Shown here: piece by piece, positions 27,136-34,765 of the stretch | Layout of the letters: each line of letters starts with the position of its first letter | Position numbering within the stretch: position 1 is the first letter of the stretch | NCBI RefSeq assembly: GCF_000175635.1 | Contig: NZ_ACVP01000015.1 | Coordinates: forward strand, 1 to 64,000 | Source of the DNA: Corynebacterium tuberculostearicum SK141 | GTDB lineage: Bacteria > Actinomycetota > Actinomycetes > Mycobacteriales > Mycobacteriaceae | DNA: 64,000 nucleotides | Direction of reading: 5' to 3' | Translations under genes and position numbers: made by a program | The notes under the pieces: generated by a model | Database searches by the model: none | Seen by the model: only the letters and a program-made list of their open reading frames with translations | Told to the model about the DNA's origin: nothing

Positions 27136-28140
27136 ATGACTCACGGTCAATCGCATGCCACGCACGTGGATCTTGGTGATCCGCAGCTCAACGAGCGCAT
27201 TGGTGCGGGCATGGAAGCAGTAGAAGACAAGCTGCGCAGTGAAATCGACCGCGGCCAGGACTTCTTAAAGGACAAGGTCAGCCACCTGTCTAAGGCCGGT
27301 GGCAAGCGCTTTCGCCCCATGATGGCGCTGCTGGCTTCCGAGTATGGTCCGCGTCCGGGCTGCAAAGAGGTTGTTAAGGCCGCCACCGTCGTGGAGATGG
27401 TGCACGTAGCCACCCTTTATCATGACGATGTCATGGATGAGGCGGACCGCCGCCGCGGCGTGGAATCTGCCAATTCGCGATGGAATAATTCCGTGGCCAT
27501 CCTCGCCGGCGATGCGCTCTTGGCGCATGCCTCCCGCCTGATGAGTGAGCTGGATACCCACACCGTGGGCCACTTTGCCGATACCTTTGAAGAGCTGGTG
27601 ACCGGCCAGATGCGCGAGACCATCGGCGCGGGTGAGGCCAATGCCGTGGAGCACTACACGGCCGTTATCCGTGAAAAGACCGCGGTGCTCATCGCCTCTG
27701 CTGGCTACCTGGGTGCCTACCACTCCGGTGCCTCGGCCGAGCATGCCGCAGCCCTGCACCGCATTGGTGGTGCCATCGGCATGATCTTCCAGATTGTGGA
27801 CGATGTCATCGACATCTTCTCCGATCCCAAGGAGTCCGGCAAGACCCCGGGCACGGACCTGCGCGAGGGCGTCTTTACCCTGCCGGTTCTCTACGCCTTG
27901 GAGGAAGAGGGCGAAGTGGGCGACAAGCTGCGTGAGTTGCTTACTGGCCCGCTGCATTCCGACGCCGAGGTGGAGCGCGCCATCGAGCTCCTGCACCAGT
28001 CTGGCGGCCGTCAGAAGGCGCTGGAGGACATCAATGCCTACCTGCGGACGGTGGAGGAGCAGCTTGCCGTGCTACCGGAGAACTCCGCGAGCCAGGCCCT
28101 GCGCCAACTGGCGGATTACACCGTGCGCCGCGTGGGCTAG
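27136..28140 (+). CDS. ispB: Polyprenyl diphosphate synthase (menaquinone side chain)
   Basis: Trans-type long-chain prenyl synthase. 334 residues with both Asp-rich motifs, YHDDVMDEADRRRG (Asp97-98) and QIVDDVIDIFSD, plus GGKRFRPMM. It builds the chain MenA attaches; the exact chain length cannot be read reliably. ATG 27136 follows AAGGA. The stop is followed directly by a copy of the dispersed repeat (28143-28158, minus orientation). Confidence 0.9.
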   Translation: MTHGQSHATHVDLGDPQLNERIGAGMEAVEDKLRSEIDRGQDFLKDKVSHLSKAGGKRFRPMMALLASEYGPRPGCKEVVKAATVVEMVHVATLYHDDVMDEADRRRGVESANSRWNNSVAILAGDALLAHASRLMSELDTHTVGHFADTFEELVTGQMRETIGAGEANAVEHYTAVIREKTAVLIASAGYLGAYHSGASAEHAAALHRIGGAIGMIFQIVDDVIDIFSDPKESGKTPGTDLREGVFTLPVLYALEEEGEVGDKLRELLTGPLHSDAEVERAIELLHQSGGRQKALEDINAYLRTVEEQLAVLPENSASQALRQLADYTVRRVG

Positions 28141-28142
28141 CT

Positions 28143-28158
28143 GCTTGGCGATGCCCCC
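28143..28158 (-). repeat. Dispersed 16-bp repeat, copy G
   Basis: Minus-strand GGGGGCATCGCCAAGC, two mismatches, 2 nt after the polyprenyl synthase stop codon. Confidence 0.45.
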
Positions 28159-28250
28159 TCTTTTCCCGCCCATTCTTCCCCCATGCGCTGGCGATTTGTA
28201 GGTGGGAGGGTGGTTCGTAGTAAAGTACTTACTCGCACCACACAGTGCAT

Positions 28251-28332
28251 GCCAGGTTGCCCGAGCGGCCAAAGGGAGCGGACTGTAAATCCGCCGGCAT
28301 TGCCTTCAGAAGTTCGAATCTTCTACCTGGCA
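28251..28332 (+). tRNA. tRNA-Tyr (anticodon GTA)
   Basis: Acceptor GCCAGGT pairs with ACCTGGC. The anticodon stem GCGGA/TCCGC encloses CTGTAAA (GTA). There is a class II long variable arm and a T-arm AGAAG-TTCGAAT-CTTCT. The 3' CCA is not encoded. A promoter-like TAAAGT lies about 30 nt upstream. Confidence 0.95.
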
Positions 28333-28340
28333 CAGAAAGA

Positions 28341-28368
28341 ACCCCGCAAGCAAAAGCTTGCGGGGTTT
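28341..28368 (+). terminator. Terminator of tRNA-Tyr
   Basis: An 11-bp stem ACCCCGCAAGC with its complement around AAAA, then TTT. Confidence 0.88.
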
Positions 28369-28524
28369 CAAGCGTACCTGCAGCTGTGAGGCGGGATCTA
28401 CTCGCTGGGCTCCTGGGTGCGGGAGCTTTTAGCCTTGTGCCACACCGCATAAGCACTGGCGAGGAAAACAACTAAGAAAACCCCAGCGATCCCCTGGCTT
28501 GAACATATGGCGATGAAAACTAGA

Positions 28525-28540
28525 CTTCAAGTAGTTGAAC
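28525..28540. promoter_or_regulatory. MntR-like operator (site 3) upstream of mntH
   Basis: CTTCAAGTAGTTGAAC, flanked by A and TTT exactly as in site 1. It shares TTCAA-N4-TTGAAC with the mntR site and lies 8 nt before the first possible mntH start, so bound repressor would cover the promoter. Confidence 0.65.
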
Positions 28541-28547
28541 TTTTGGT

Positions 28548-29744
28548 ATGGAGATGCCTATGCGTAAGACCTTAATCAGCCTCACCGGCCCCGCCTTCGT
28601 TGCTGCAGTGGCTTACGTCGACCCCGGCAACGTAGCCGCCAACATCAGCGCCGGCTCCCACTACGGCTACCTCCTGGTGTGGGTACTCGTCGTGGCCAAC
28701 CTCATGGCCATGTTCATCCAGTACCACTCCGCCAAACTGGGCCTAGCCACCCACCGCTCCCTGCCGGAAATCATGGGCGAGCGTCTCTCCCGCCGCGCGC
28801 GCCTAGGCATGTGGGCCCAGGCCGAGCTCATCGCCGCGGCCACCGACCTCGCCGAAGTCATCGGCGGCGCCATTGCCCTGCAACTCCTCTTCAACCTCCC
28901 CCTGTTCGCGGGCGCGCTCATCATCGGCGCGGTCTCCATCATTCTCCTCATCTTCCAGAAGAAGAACCAGTGGTTCGAGGGGCTTGTCATCGGCCTGCTC
29001 CTGGTCATCTGCATCGGCTTCCTTGCCGGCCTCGCCATCGCCCCGCCCGACCCCGCCGACGTGGCCGGCGGCCTCATCCCCCGCCTAGAGGGCAAGGACA
29101 GCATCCTGCTGGCCGCCTCCATGTTGGGCGCCACCGTCATGCCGCACGCCATTTACCTACACTCCTCCCTGACCAAGCAGCGCTACCCCGACCTGGAAAT
29201 CCCCCACGTGCTGGCCGGCACCCGCGCGGACATCGCCGTGGCGCTGTCCATCGCCGGGCTCGTCAACGTGGGCCTGCTGGTCCTGGCGGGCTCGGCCCTC
29301 TACGGCGTGGACGGCACAGAGACCATCTCCGGGGCCCACACGGCGATTGCCAGCCACCTCGGCCCGCTGGCCGGCGTTCTCTTCGCCATCGGCCTGCTGG
29401 CCAGCGGCCTCGCCTCGACGTCAGTGGGCGCCTACGCCGGCTCCGAAATCATGGACGGCCTGCTTCACATCAAGGTCCCCCTACTAGTCCGCCGCCTGGT
29501 CACGCTCATCCCGGCGCTGGTCATCATCGGCTGCGGGGTCGACCCCACTATGGCACTGGTGGTCAGCCAGGCACTTCTTTCCCTGGGCATCCCCTTCGCC
29601 ATCATCCCGCTTTTCCGCTATGCCGGCTCCCGGGACGTCATGGGTGAGTTCGCCGCGAAACCCTGGTCTATGGCCGTGGGCTGGACGCTTGCCGCGCTGG
29701 TCATCGCACTCAATCTCGCCCTCGTGCTCCTGCCGCTGCTCTAG
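28548..29744 (+). CDS. mntH: Nramp-family divalent metal transporter
   Basis: Proton-coupled Mn(II) importer. 398 residues and 11 membrane helices. Metal-site motifs: DPGN in helix 1 (VAYVDPGNVAANI) and MPHAIYLHS in helix 6. Possible starts are ATG 28548, 28554 and 28560; the last follows a TATGGA hexamer by 7 nt and opens MRKTLISLTGPAF. The MntR-like operator immediately upstream ties it to the regulator at 8460 and to the ABC importer. Confidence 0.9.
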   Translation: MEMPMRKTLISLTGPAFVAAVAYVDPGNVAANISAGSHYGYLLVWVLVVANLMAMFIQYHSAKLGLATHRSLPEIMGERLSRRARLGMWAQAELIAAATDLAEVIGGAIALQLLFNLPLFAGALIIGAVSIILLIFQKKNQWFEGLVIGLLLVICIGFLAGLAIAPPDPADVAGGLIPRLEGKDSILLAASMLGATVMPHAIYLHSSLTKQRYPDLEIPHVLAGTRADIAVALSIAGLVNVGLLVLAGSALYGVDGTETISGAHTAIASHLGPLAGVLFAIGLLASGLASTSVGAYAGSEIMDGLLHIKVPLLVRRLVTLIPALVIIGCGVDPTMALVVSQALLSLGIPFAIIPLFRYAGSRDVMGEFAAKPWSMAVGWTLAALVIALNLALVLLPLL

Positions 29745-29750
29745 GCCGCC

Positions 29751-29756
29751 TACAAT
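29751..29756 (+). promoter_or_regulatory. -10 element TACAAT of the NUDIX gene
   Basis: Ends 8 nt before ATG 29765; leaderless geometry. Confidence 0.45.
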
Positions 29757-29764
29757 CAGCAGCC

Positions 29765-30154
29765 ATGATTGAAGTAGCAGCCGTCGTCATCCGCAACCCA
29801 CAAGGCCACGTGCTTACCGTGCGCAAGAAGTCCTCCACCAAGTACCAACTGCCCGGCGGCAAGCCCGAGGCGGGCGAGGCGCTTGTCGACGCCGCCCTGC
29901 GCGAAGTTGCCGAAGAAGTAGGCCTCACCCTCGACGCCGAGAGCCTCAACAAACTCGGCACCTTCGACGCTCCCGCCGCCAACGAACCGGGCGAGGTCGT
30001 CGTCGGCACCATCTTCACCTACACCCGCACCGTCACCGCCGACGAACCCCATGCCGCCGCCGAAATCGGCGACACCGCCTGGGTCAACCCAGCAGCCCCC
30101 GACCGCGAGCTTGCACACCTGCTGCGCGACCGCGTCTTCCCCACGCTGGCCTAG
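29765..30154 (+). CDS. NUDIX hydrolase
   Basis: 129 residues with a complete Nudix box, GGKPEAGEALVDAALREVAEEVGL split over residues 32-55 (REVAEE metal ligands intact). Cleaves nucleoside diphosphates linked to another group; substrate not predictable. Short single-domain form similar to MutT-like proteins. It follows mntH by 20 nt but has its own TACAAT promoter element. Confidence 0.85.
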   Translation: MIEVAAVVIRNPQGHVLTVRKKSSTKYQLPGGKPEAGEALVDAALREVAEEVGLTLDAESLNKLGTFDAPAANEPGEVVVGTIFTYTRTVTADEPHAAAEIGDTAWVNPAAPDRELAHLLRDRVFPTLA

Positions 30155-30180
30155 CGCCAACTGTCAACACTTCGGCGTCA

Positions 30181-30237
30181 TTGACCTCGAAACCATCAAG
30201 AGCTACCCTTTTGAACATGTTCACTGAACACGTTCAC
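30181..30237 (+). promoter_or_regulatory. tetR promoter with tandem operator over the start codon
   Basis: -35 TTGACC (30181-30186), 17-nt spacer, -10 TACCCT (30204-30209), ATG at 30217. Two adjacent 13-bp units, TGAACATGTTCAC (30212-30224) and TGAACACGTTCAC (30225-30237), each with palindromic GAAC-N2-GTTC, cover the transcription start and the first codons. Confidence 0.65.
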
Positions 30238-30792
30238 TCATCGCGCTCGGCCGCCAAAGCTGGCACCGTCAGCAAGGTCCTAGCCACCGCCTACGAACTC
30301 TTCCTCACTCAGGGCTACGCCACCACCAGCATCCGGACTATCGCATCCGAAGCTGGCGTTAGCGTGGGAACCGTCATGGGAGTCGGCGACAAACAAACGC
30401 TGCTCATCCGCACCATTGGCCAACACATTTCAGAACTCCACGATGACATCCGGGGACAATCCGATAGCCTTCTCGATGTCCTGAGACCTTTCCTCCAGAT
30501 GTTTACCGGCCACGAAGAGCTCTCCCGCGCCTTTGGCGCAGCACTCATCCAACAAGGCAATCAAGGCGAAGCGCTCACCGCACTCAAAACGCTCCTGACC
30601 GATGAAATCACCCTGCGACTCGGCACCAGGCTCAGCAGCGCCGATGCGGCCGAGTACGCCGACCTGCTGTACAACGTCTACCTCGGCTTACTCATCGGCT
30701 GGGCCGCCGGAATCTACGACACCGAGCACCTCACATCCCAAGCCGCCTCATCGATCGAACGCCTCAACACCGCATTCGGAGTAACCCAATGA
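30217..30792 (+). CDS. TetR-family transcriptional regulator
   Basis: 191 residues. N-terminal TetR helix-turn-helix (VSKVLATAYELFLTQGYATTSIRTIASEAGVSVGTVMG), variable ligand-binding C-terminal half. ATG 30217 begins MFTEHVHSSRS and sits 7 nt after the -10, so the message is probably leaderless. The tandem palindromic operator over the start suggests autorepression. It overlaps the DoxX-like gene by 4 nt (ATGA), its likely regulatory partner. Confidence 0.88.
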   Translation: MFTEHVHSSRSAAKAGTVSKVLATAYELFLTQGYATTSIRTIASEAGVSVGTVMGVGDKQTLLIRTIGQHISELHDDIRGQSDSLLDVLRPFLQMFTGHEELSRAFGAALIQQGNQGEALTALKTLLTDEITLRLGTRLSSADAAEYADLLYNVYLGLLIGWAAGIYDTEHLTSQAASSIERLNTAFGVTQ

Positions 30793-31151
30793 TCCTAGAA
30801 TCTTCCCCAGCCTGGCCCTCCCTTCTACTAGCAGCCATTCTGCTTGGCGACGCCGCCCTCTCCCTCAAACCAGTCCCCTTCATCGAAGCCTGCCTCAGCG
30901 GCGTCAAACTCCCCAAGGACTGGTGGTGGGCGCTCATTGTCATCAAGTGCCTCGCCGCCGTAGGACTCATTGCCGGCCTCTGGTTCCCCGGCGTAGGAAT
31001 CACAGCCATGATTGGAGTCATCGCCTATTTCTGCGCGGCCGCAGCAGCCCATGTCCGCGCCCACTTCCTCGGTAGCGCATTCTGGATCAACTGCTTAGGC
31101 ATGCTCGCATTCTCCATCGGAGTACTGATCCTGACGCTTGCACTGAATTAA
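30789..31151 (+). CDS. DoxX-like four-helix membrane protein
   Basis: 120 residues with four membrane helices, DoxX-like family (PVPFIEACLSGVKLPKDWWW then KCLAAVGLIAGLW). Translationally coupled to the TetR gene by ATGA overlap. Proteins of this type are often controlled by a neighbouring TetR regulator; the physiological role is unclear (membrane redox or stress functions have been proposed for the family). Confidence 0.75.
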   Translation: MILESSPAWPSLLLAAILLGDAALSLKPVPFIEACLSGVKLPKDWWWALIVIKCLAAVGLIAGLWFPGVGITAMIGVIAYFCAAAAAHVRAHFLGSAFWINCLGMLAFSIGVLILTLALN

Positions 31152-31239
31152 GACACCAGTCAACCTTTCACGGCTTCCTGAAGGCAGATACATCATTGCA
31201 CCTCTTGAATGATGACTTGATGCTTTCTACCCTAAAGGT

Positions 31240-31482
31240 ATGCGCACGACGATAAACCTCCCGCCGAAACTCCTTGAAGAAACGAAGATCCAAGCCAAAG
31301 CCAACAATGTCACTTTGAGCTCATACGTCGAAGAGGCGGTCCGCGCTGCCCTCAAGAAGGAAGCCCGCATCAGTACCGAAGACACCCCCGTTAACCTGCC
31401 CTCCTTCGATTGCGGCGGACCGGCTCTAGTTGATCTCAGCAACAAAGAAGCTGTGTGGGCGGTACTCGATGATCATTCCTGA
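31240..31482 (+). CDS. VapB-type ribbon-helix-helix antitoxin
   Basis: 80 residues. N-terminal MRTTINLPPKLLEETKIQAK is a ribbon-helix-helix DNA-binding domain; the C-terminal tail (STEDTPVNLPSFDCGGPALVDL) matches toxin-wrapping tails of VapB antitoxins. It overlaps the truncated toxin frame by 14 nt. AT content is higher than in neighbouring core genes. Confidence 0.75.
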   Translation: MRTTINLPPKLLEETKIQAKANNVTLSSYVEEAVRAALKKEARISTEDTPVNLPSFDCGGPALVDLSNKEAVWAVLDDHS

Positions 31483-31615
31483 TGTCAACATTCTCGTTTA
31501 TGCCTTCCACTCCGCTGCACCGCAACATAAACCCGCTCAACAATGGCTAAGTAGTGCTCTAAATCGGCATGAAACAATTGGACTCCTGGATGTTGTGGCA
31601 ACGGGCTTGAAGTAG
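31469..31615 (+). pseudogene. Truncated VapC-type PIN toxin
   Basis: The first 48 residues of a PIN-domain ribonuclease: MIIPDVNILVYAFHSAAPQHKPAQQWL with the first catalytic Asp, ending in DVVATGLK then a stop. VapC toxins are usually about 130-140 residues, with three more acidic ligands missing here. Downstream sequence does not continue the fold in any frame I could follow, so truncation rather than a point frameshift is likely. The toxin should be inactive. Confidence 0.7.
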
Positions 31616-31764
31616 AAAAAGCCATTTCCTAGCCTGCGAGAAATATCTGGCAATGAGGTGGAATCCGATCCCGCCAGGGTCTTGGCAACGTATACCGCAT
31701 TCAAACCGCCAATGAAATAGCCGAGGCAGAGCAATGATGAAATACCAACTGCAATCTTTAGCAA
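31537..31764 (-). pseudogene. Remnant of a membrane-protein gene overlapping vapC
   Basis: A minus-strand frame with a hydrophobic segment (KIAVGISSLLCLGYFIGGLNA), preceded in frame by further codons but no convincing ATG or Shine-Dalgarno (TTG at 31764 is the only start). Its last residues lie antisense to the truncated vapC. Probably the broken end of a foreign gene joined to vapC near 31612; it could be non-coding. Confidence 0.3.
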
Positions 31765-31941
31765 AACTGTTAAGGATGAATGGTGGGGTCCTTTAATCTT
31801 TAACTCCTCTCATTTTGGCCTTCAGGACCAGCAAACTACACCTTTCTAAGGCGCTGTGTACAAACAGGCGTGCTCGGTAGCCATACCATCAGGCACAGAA
31901 AGTCACTGTAGAGATGAAGGTACGGGGTTAAGCGATAGGAT

Positions 31942-32526
31942 ATGGGATATGAAGAAGATCCGAACGATGCTGGACGGGGTAAACGAGATTCACCTATTTC
32001 AAAGCCAGCGAGTAGCGCAGGCAGCGCAGCAAGCGCATCTGCGCAATCGGACTCGCAGTTATCGGGCGCACCGGAAAATAAACGTAGCGATTTCCCACCA
32101 GTTGGAGGAGCGCTCCCTGGCGTAAATAGGCTTTCTAACCTTGATGACCAAATTGCTGTGTGGGCGCTTCAGGGGCCAACTCCGCATCCACAGATAATCA
32201 AACAGCACAATGACATTCAGCCGGGCGCAGGCGATCGGATTATGGAGGACGCTCATGCAGATATTGTCCTCGATAGGAAAGTTACAGCAGAATCTTTCGA
32301 GTACGCGATATTTGAATCAAAAGTACGGCTCTTTACAACCGTAGGTGTCATTTTCGGCGCGCTGATCCTTATACCGGCGATACTCGTTCTTTTTGACCCA
32401 CCGGAATCCATAGTTGGTACTGCGGCGGTGGGCCTGGCGGCAGCAAGCCCTCTAGTCCGCATCCTCATTGGCCCTAAGCAATCTCAGAAGGACCAGTTAG
32501 AGAGCGCGGAGCGGGGAGGGGTTTAA
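31942..32526 (+). CDS. DUF2335-type two-helix membrane protein
   Basis: 194 residues. A Ser/Ala-rich N-terminus, then the DUF2335 core GPTPHPQIIKQHNDIQPGAGDRIMEDA, a charged stretch, and a two-helix membrane hairpin (LFTTVGVIFGALILIPAILVLF and a second Ala-rich helix). ATG 31942 follows AGGAT. Its end overlaps the convergent phosphomutase stop by 4 nt. Base composition is AT-richer than the flanking core genes, suggesting acquisition with the VapBC remnant. Function unknown. Confidence 0.7.
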   Translation: MGYEEDPNDAGRGKRDSPISKPASSAGSAASASAQSDSQLSGAPENKRSDFPPVGGALPGVNRLSNLDDQIAVWALQGPTPHPQIIKQHNDIQPGAGDRIMEDAHADIVLDRKVTAESFEYAIFESKVRLFTTVGVIFGALILIPAILVLFDPPESIVGTAAVGLAAASPLVRILIGPKQSQKDQLESAERGGV

Positions 32527-34103
32527 ATCCCGAAGTAGGCGCGCAGGTCGGCCGCAATGGCATCGAGGCGGTCGGCATCGGGGGATTCGAGGTAGCACTT
32601 CAGCTTCGGCTCGGTACCGGAGGGGCGCACGATGACACGGTCATCGTTGTCGGTGAAGAACTTGGATCCTTGGGCGAATTTCTCTACCTTCGCCACGGGT
32701 GAGCCAGCCAGTTCGGTGGGCGGGGTAGATGCGACCTTATCCATCGCTTGGGCGATGATGCTGAGGTCATCGACGCGGAAGGTCAGCGGCTGGGTGTAGA
32801 GGGCACCCACGGTGGCGTAGATGCCTTCCAGGCGCTCTAGCAAGGTGGTTCCTGCGGCCTTGCACTCGGCCGCGAGGCTGGCGAGCACTACGGAGGTAGC
32901 GACGCCGTCCTTGTCGCGGACAGCGGTGGGGTCGGGGCAGAAACCAATGGCCTCCTCATAACCAAAGGCGAGGTCCGGGGTGCGGGCGATCCACTTGAAA
33001 CCGGTGAGCGTCTCTTCGTGGCCGAGGCCATAGTGGGCGGCGATGCGCCCGAGCAGGCGGGAGGAGACGAGTGAGTTGGCGAAGTTGCCTGTCGCGCCCT
33101 GGCGGGCAAGGTAATCGCCCAAAAGGGCGCCGGTTTCATCGCCGGTGAGCTGGCGCCACGTGCCTGAGGACGTGGGCACAGCGGCGGCGCAGCGATCCGC
33201 ATCCGGGTCATAAGCGATAAGAATATCGGCGCCGATCTCCTCAGCGTGGCGGATGCCTAGGTCGAGGGCACCGGGCTCTTCCGGGTTGGGGAAGGAGACG
33301 GTGGGGAAATCGGGATCTGGTTGGGCCTGCTCAGGAACCAGCGAGACGCGGAAACCGCAGCGGGTCAGGAGCTTTTCGCCCAAGGCGGCACCGACGCCGT
33401 GCATGGCGGAAAGTGCGATGGTGACATCGGTATGCGCGCCCACGAGCTGCGCGGCGCGGTCGAGGTACTCGGCGCGGGTATCGACGTCCGCGATGTTCTC
33501 GGTGGTTAGCGGGACTTCATCGGCATGGGGTGCCGCGGCGATGGCGGCGGCGATTTCGGCATCGGCGGGCGAAACCAGCTGTACGCCTTCTGCTGGCCCA
33601 GTGGCGATGCGGCCGCCTAGGTAGACCTTGTAGCCATTATCGGCCGGCGGGTTATGCGAGGCGGTGACCATAATTCCGGCGTCCGCCTTGAGCGAGCGGA
33701 CCGTGAAGGCGGTCAGAGGGGTGGGGTTCTGCGCCGGCAGGACTAGGGCCTTGCCGCCGGCAGCGGAGATGACCTGGGCGGCATCGCGCTGGAACTGCGC
33801 GGAGCCGTGGCGGGCATCGCAACCAATGGCTACCACTGGGGTGTCCACGTGCTGTTTGAGCCAGGAGATAAGCCCATAGGTGGTGCGGATGACTACGGCG
33901 CGATTCATGCGAGACTCGCCCGCGCCCACGGCGGCGCGCAGGCCTGCGGTGCCGAAGGCGAGGGGACCGGCGAAGGCGGCGGCGAGCTCGTCGGTATTGC
34001 CCTCTTCAATCCAGGTCATCACCTGGCGGGCGGTGTCCGGATCGGGGTCGTGCTCGGCCCAGGTGCGGGCGTAGTCATAATCCACGGTGGCGGCCTTTGA
34101 CAT
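32523..34103 (-). CDS. PGM2-type phosphohexomutase/phosphopentomutase
   Basis: 526 residues of the alpha-D-phosphohexomutase superfamily: N-terminal AFGTAGLR, phosphoserine loop TASHNPP (Ser149), Mg loop YDPDADR, and C-terminal phosphate site RPSGTEPKLK. Annotated homologues are called phosphoglucomutase/phosphomannomutase (PmmB). Last gene of the deoD-MFS-deoC operon, so here it may interconvert deoxyribose 1- and 5-phosphate, replacing an absent deoB; the PGM2 branch is known to include phosphopentomutases. It follows deoC by 3 nt. Confidence 0.88.
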   Translation of the reverse strand: MSKAATVDYDYARTWAEHDPDPDTARQVMTWIEEGNTDELAAAFAGPLAFGTAGLRAAVGAGESRMNRAVVIRTTYGLISWLKQHVDTPVVAIGCDARHGSAQFQRDAAQVISAAGGKALVLPAQNPTPLTAFTVRSLKADAGIMVTASHNPPADNGYKVYLGGRIATGPAEGVQLVSPADAEIAAAIAAAPHADEVPLTTENIADVDTRAEYLDRAAQLVGAHTDVTIALSAMHGVGAALGEKLLTRCGFRVSLVPEQAQPDPDFPTVSFPNPEEPGALDLGIRHAEEIGADILIAYDPDADRCAAAVPTSSGTWRQLTGDETGALLGDYLARQGATGNFANSLVSSRLLGRIAAHYGLGHEETLTGFKWIARTPDLAFGYEEAIGFCPDPTAVRDKDGVATSVVLASLAAECKAAGTTLLERLEGIYATVGALYTQPLTFRVDDLSIIAQAMDKVASTPPTELAGSPVAKVEKFAQGSKFFTDNDDRVIVRPSGTEPKLKCYLESPDADRLDAIAADLRAYFGI

Positions 34104-34106
34104 GGC

Positions 34107-34754
34107 TTAGAGCTCCTCGAGGATCTTGGCGGAGGAAGATAGGCCCAGGCGGGTTGCGCCGGCCTCAATCATGGCCAAGGCATCCTTGGCGGTGCGGATG
34201 CCGCCAGAGGCCTTGACTCCTAGCTTGTCGCCTACGGTCTCGCGCATGAGCTTAACGGCGTGCACGGAGGCGCCGCCGGCCGGATGGAAACCAGTGGAGG
34301 TCTTGACAAAGTCCGCCTGGGCGGCTGCGGCGGCCTTGCAGGCGAGGACAATGGCGTCGTCGGAAAGCGCGGCAGACTCGATGATGACCTTGAGCACCTT
34401 GCCAGGGATGGCATCGCGTACGGCCTGGATTTCGGCCTGCAGGTCCTTGGCGCGGCCCTCGATGGCCAGGGGGATATTGATGACCATGTCCACCTCTTCG
34501 GCACCATCAGCAACCGCGCGGGCGGCCTCAGCGGCCTTAATCTCCGGCTTTACGGCACCGGAAGGAAAGCCCACGACGGTGGCGATGTGCAGGGAGTCAG
34601 GAACCTCGATGGGCAGGGCGGACGGGGAAACGCAGACGGAGTAGGTGCCCAGCTCGGCCGCCTCATTCACCAAGGCGCGGAATTGTTCTGGGGTGGACTC
34701 TGGCTTGAGCAGGGTGTGGTCGATGATGGAAGCAACGTCGGTGCGGGAAGTCAT
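34107..34754 (-). CDS. deoC: Deoxyribose-phosphate aldolase
   Basis: Class I aldolase splitting 2-deoxyribose-5-phosphate into glyceraldehyde-3-phosphate and acetaldehyde. 215 residues with the Schiff-base Lys151 in [10 protein letters not shown]-terminal IDHTLLKPE and [16 protein letters not shown] precedes the ATG, 11 nt after the MFS gene. Confidence 0.95.
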   Translation of the reverse strand: MTSRTDVASIIDHTLLKPESTPEQFRALVNEAAELGTYSVCVSPSALPIEVPDSLHIATVVGFPSGAVKPEIKAAEAARAVADGAEEVDMVINIPLAIEGRAKDLQAEIQAVRDAIPGKVLKVIIESAALSDDAIVLACKAAAAAQADFVKTSTGFHPAGGASVHAVKLMRETVGDKLGVKASGGIRTAKDALAMIEAGATRLGLSSSAKILEEL

Positions 34755-34765
34755 AATTGTTCTCC

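Noticed and set aside
28398-28521. Hydrophobic minus-strand peptide frame ending HKAKSSRTQEPSE before the mntH operator
   Set aside because: It reads like the end of a small membrane protein but has no ATG, GTG or TTG at its beginning and an upstream stop. At most a relic.
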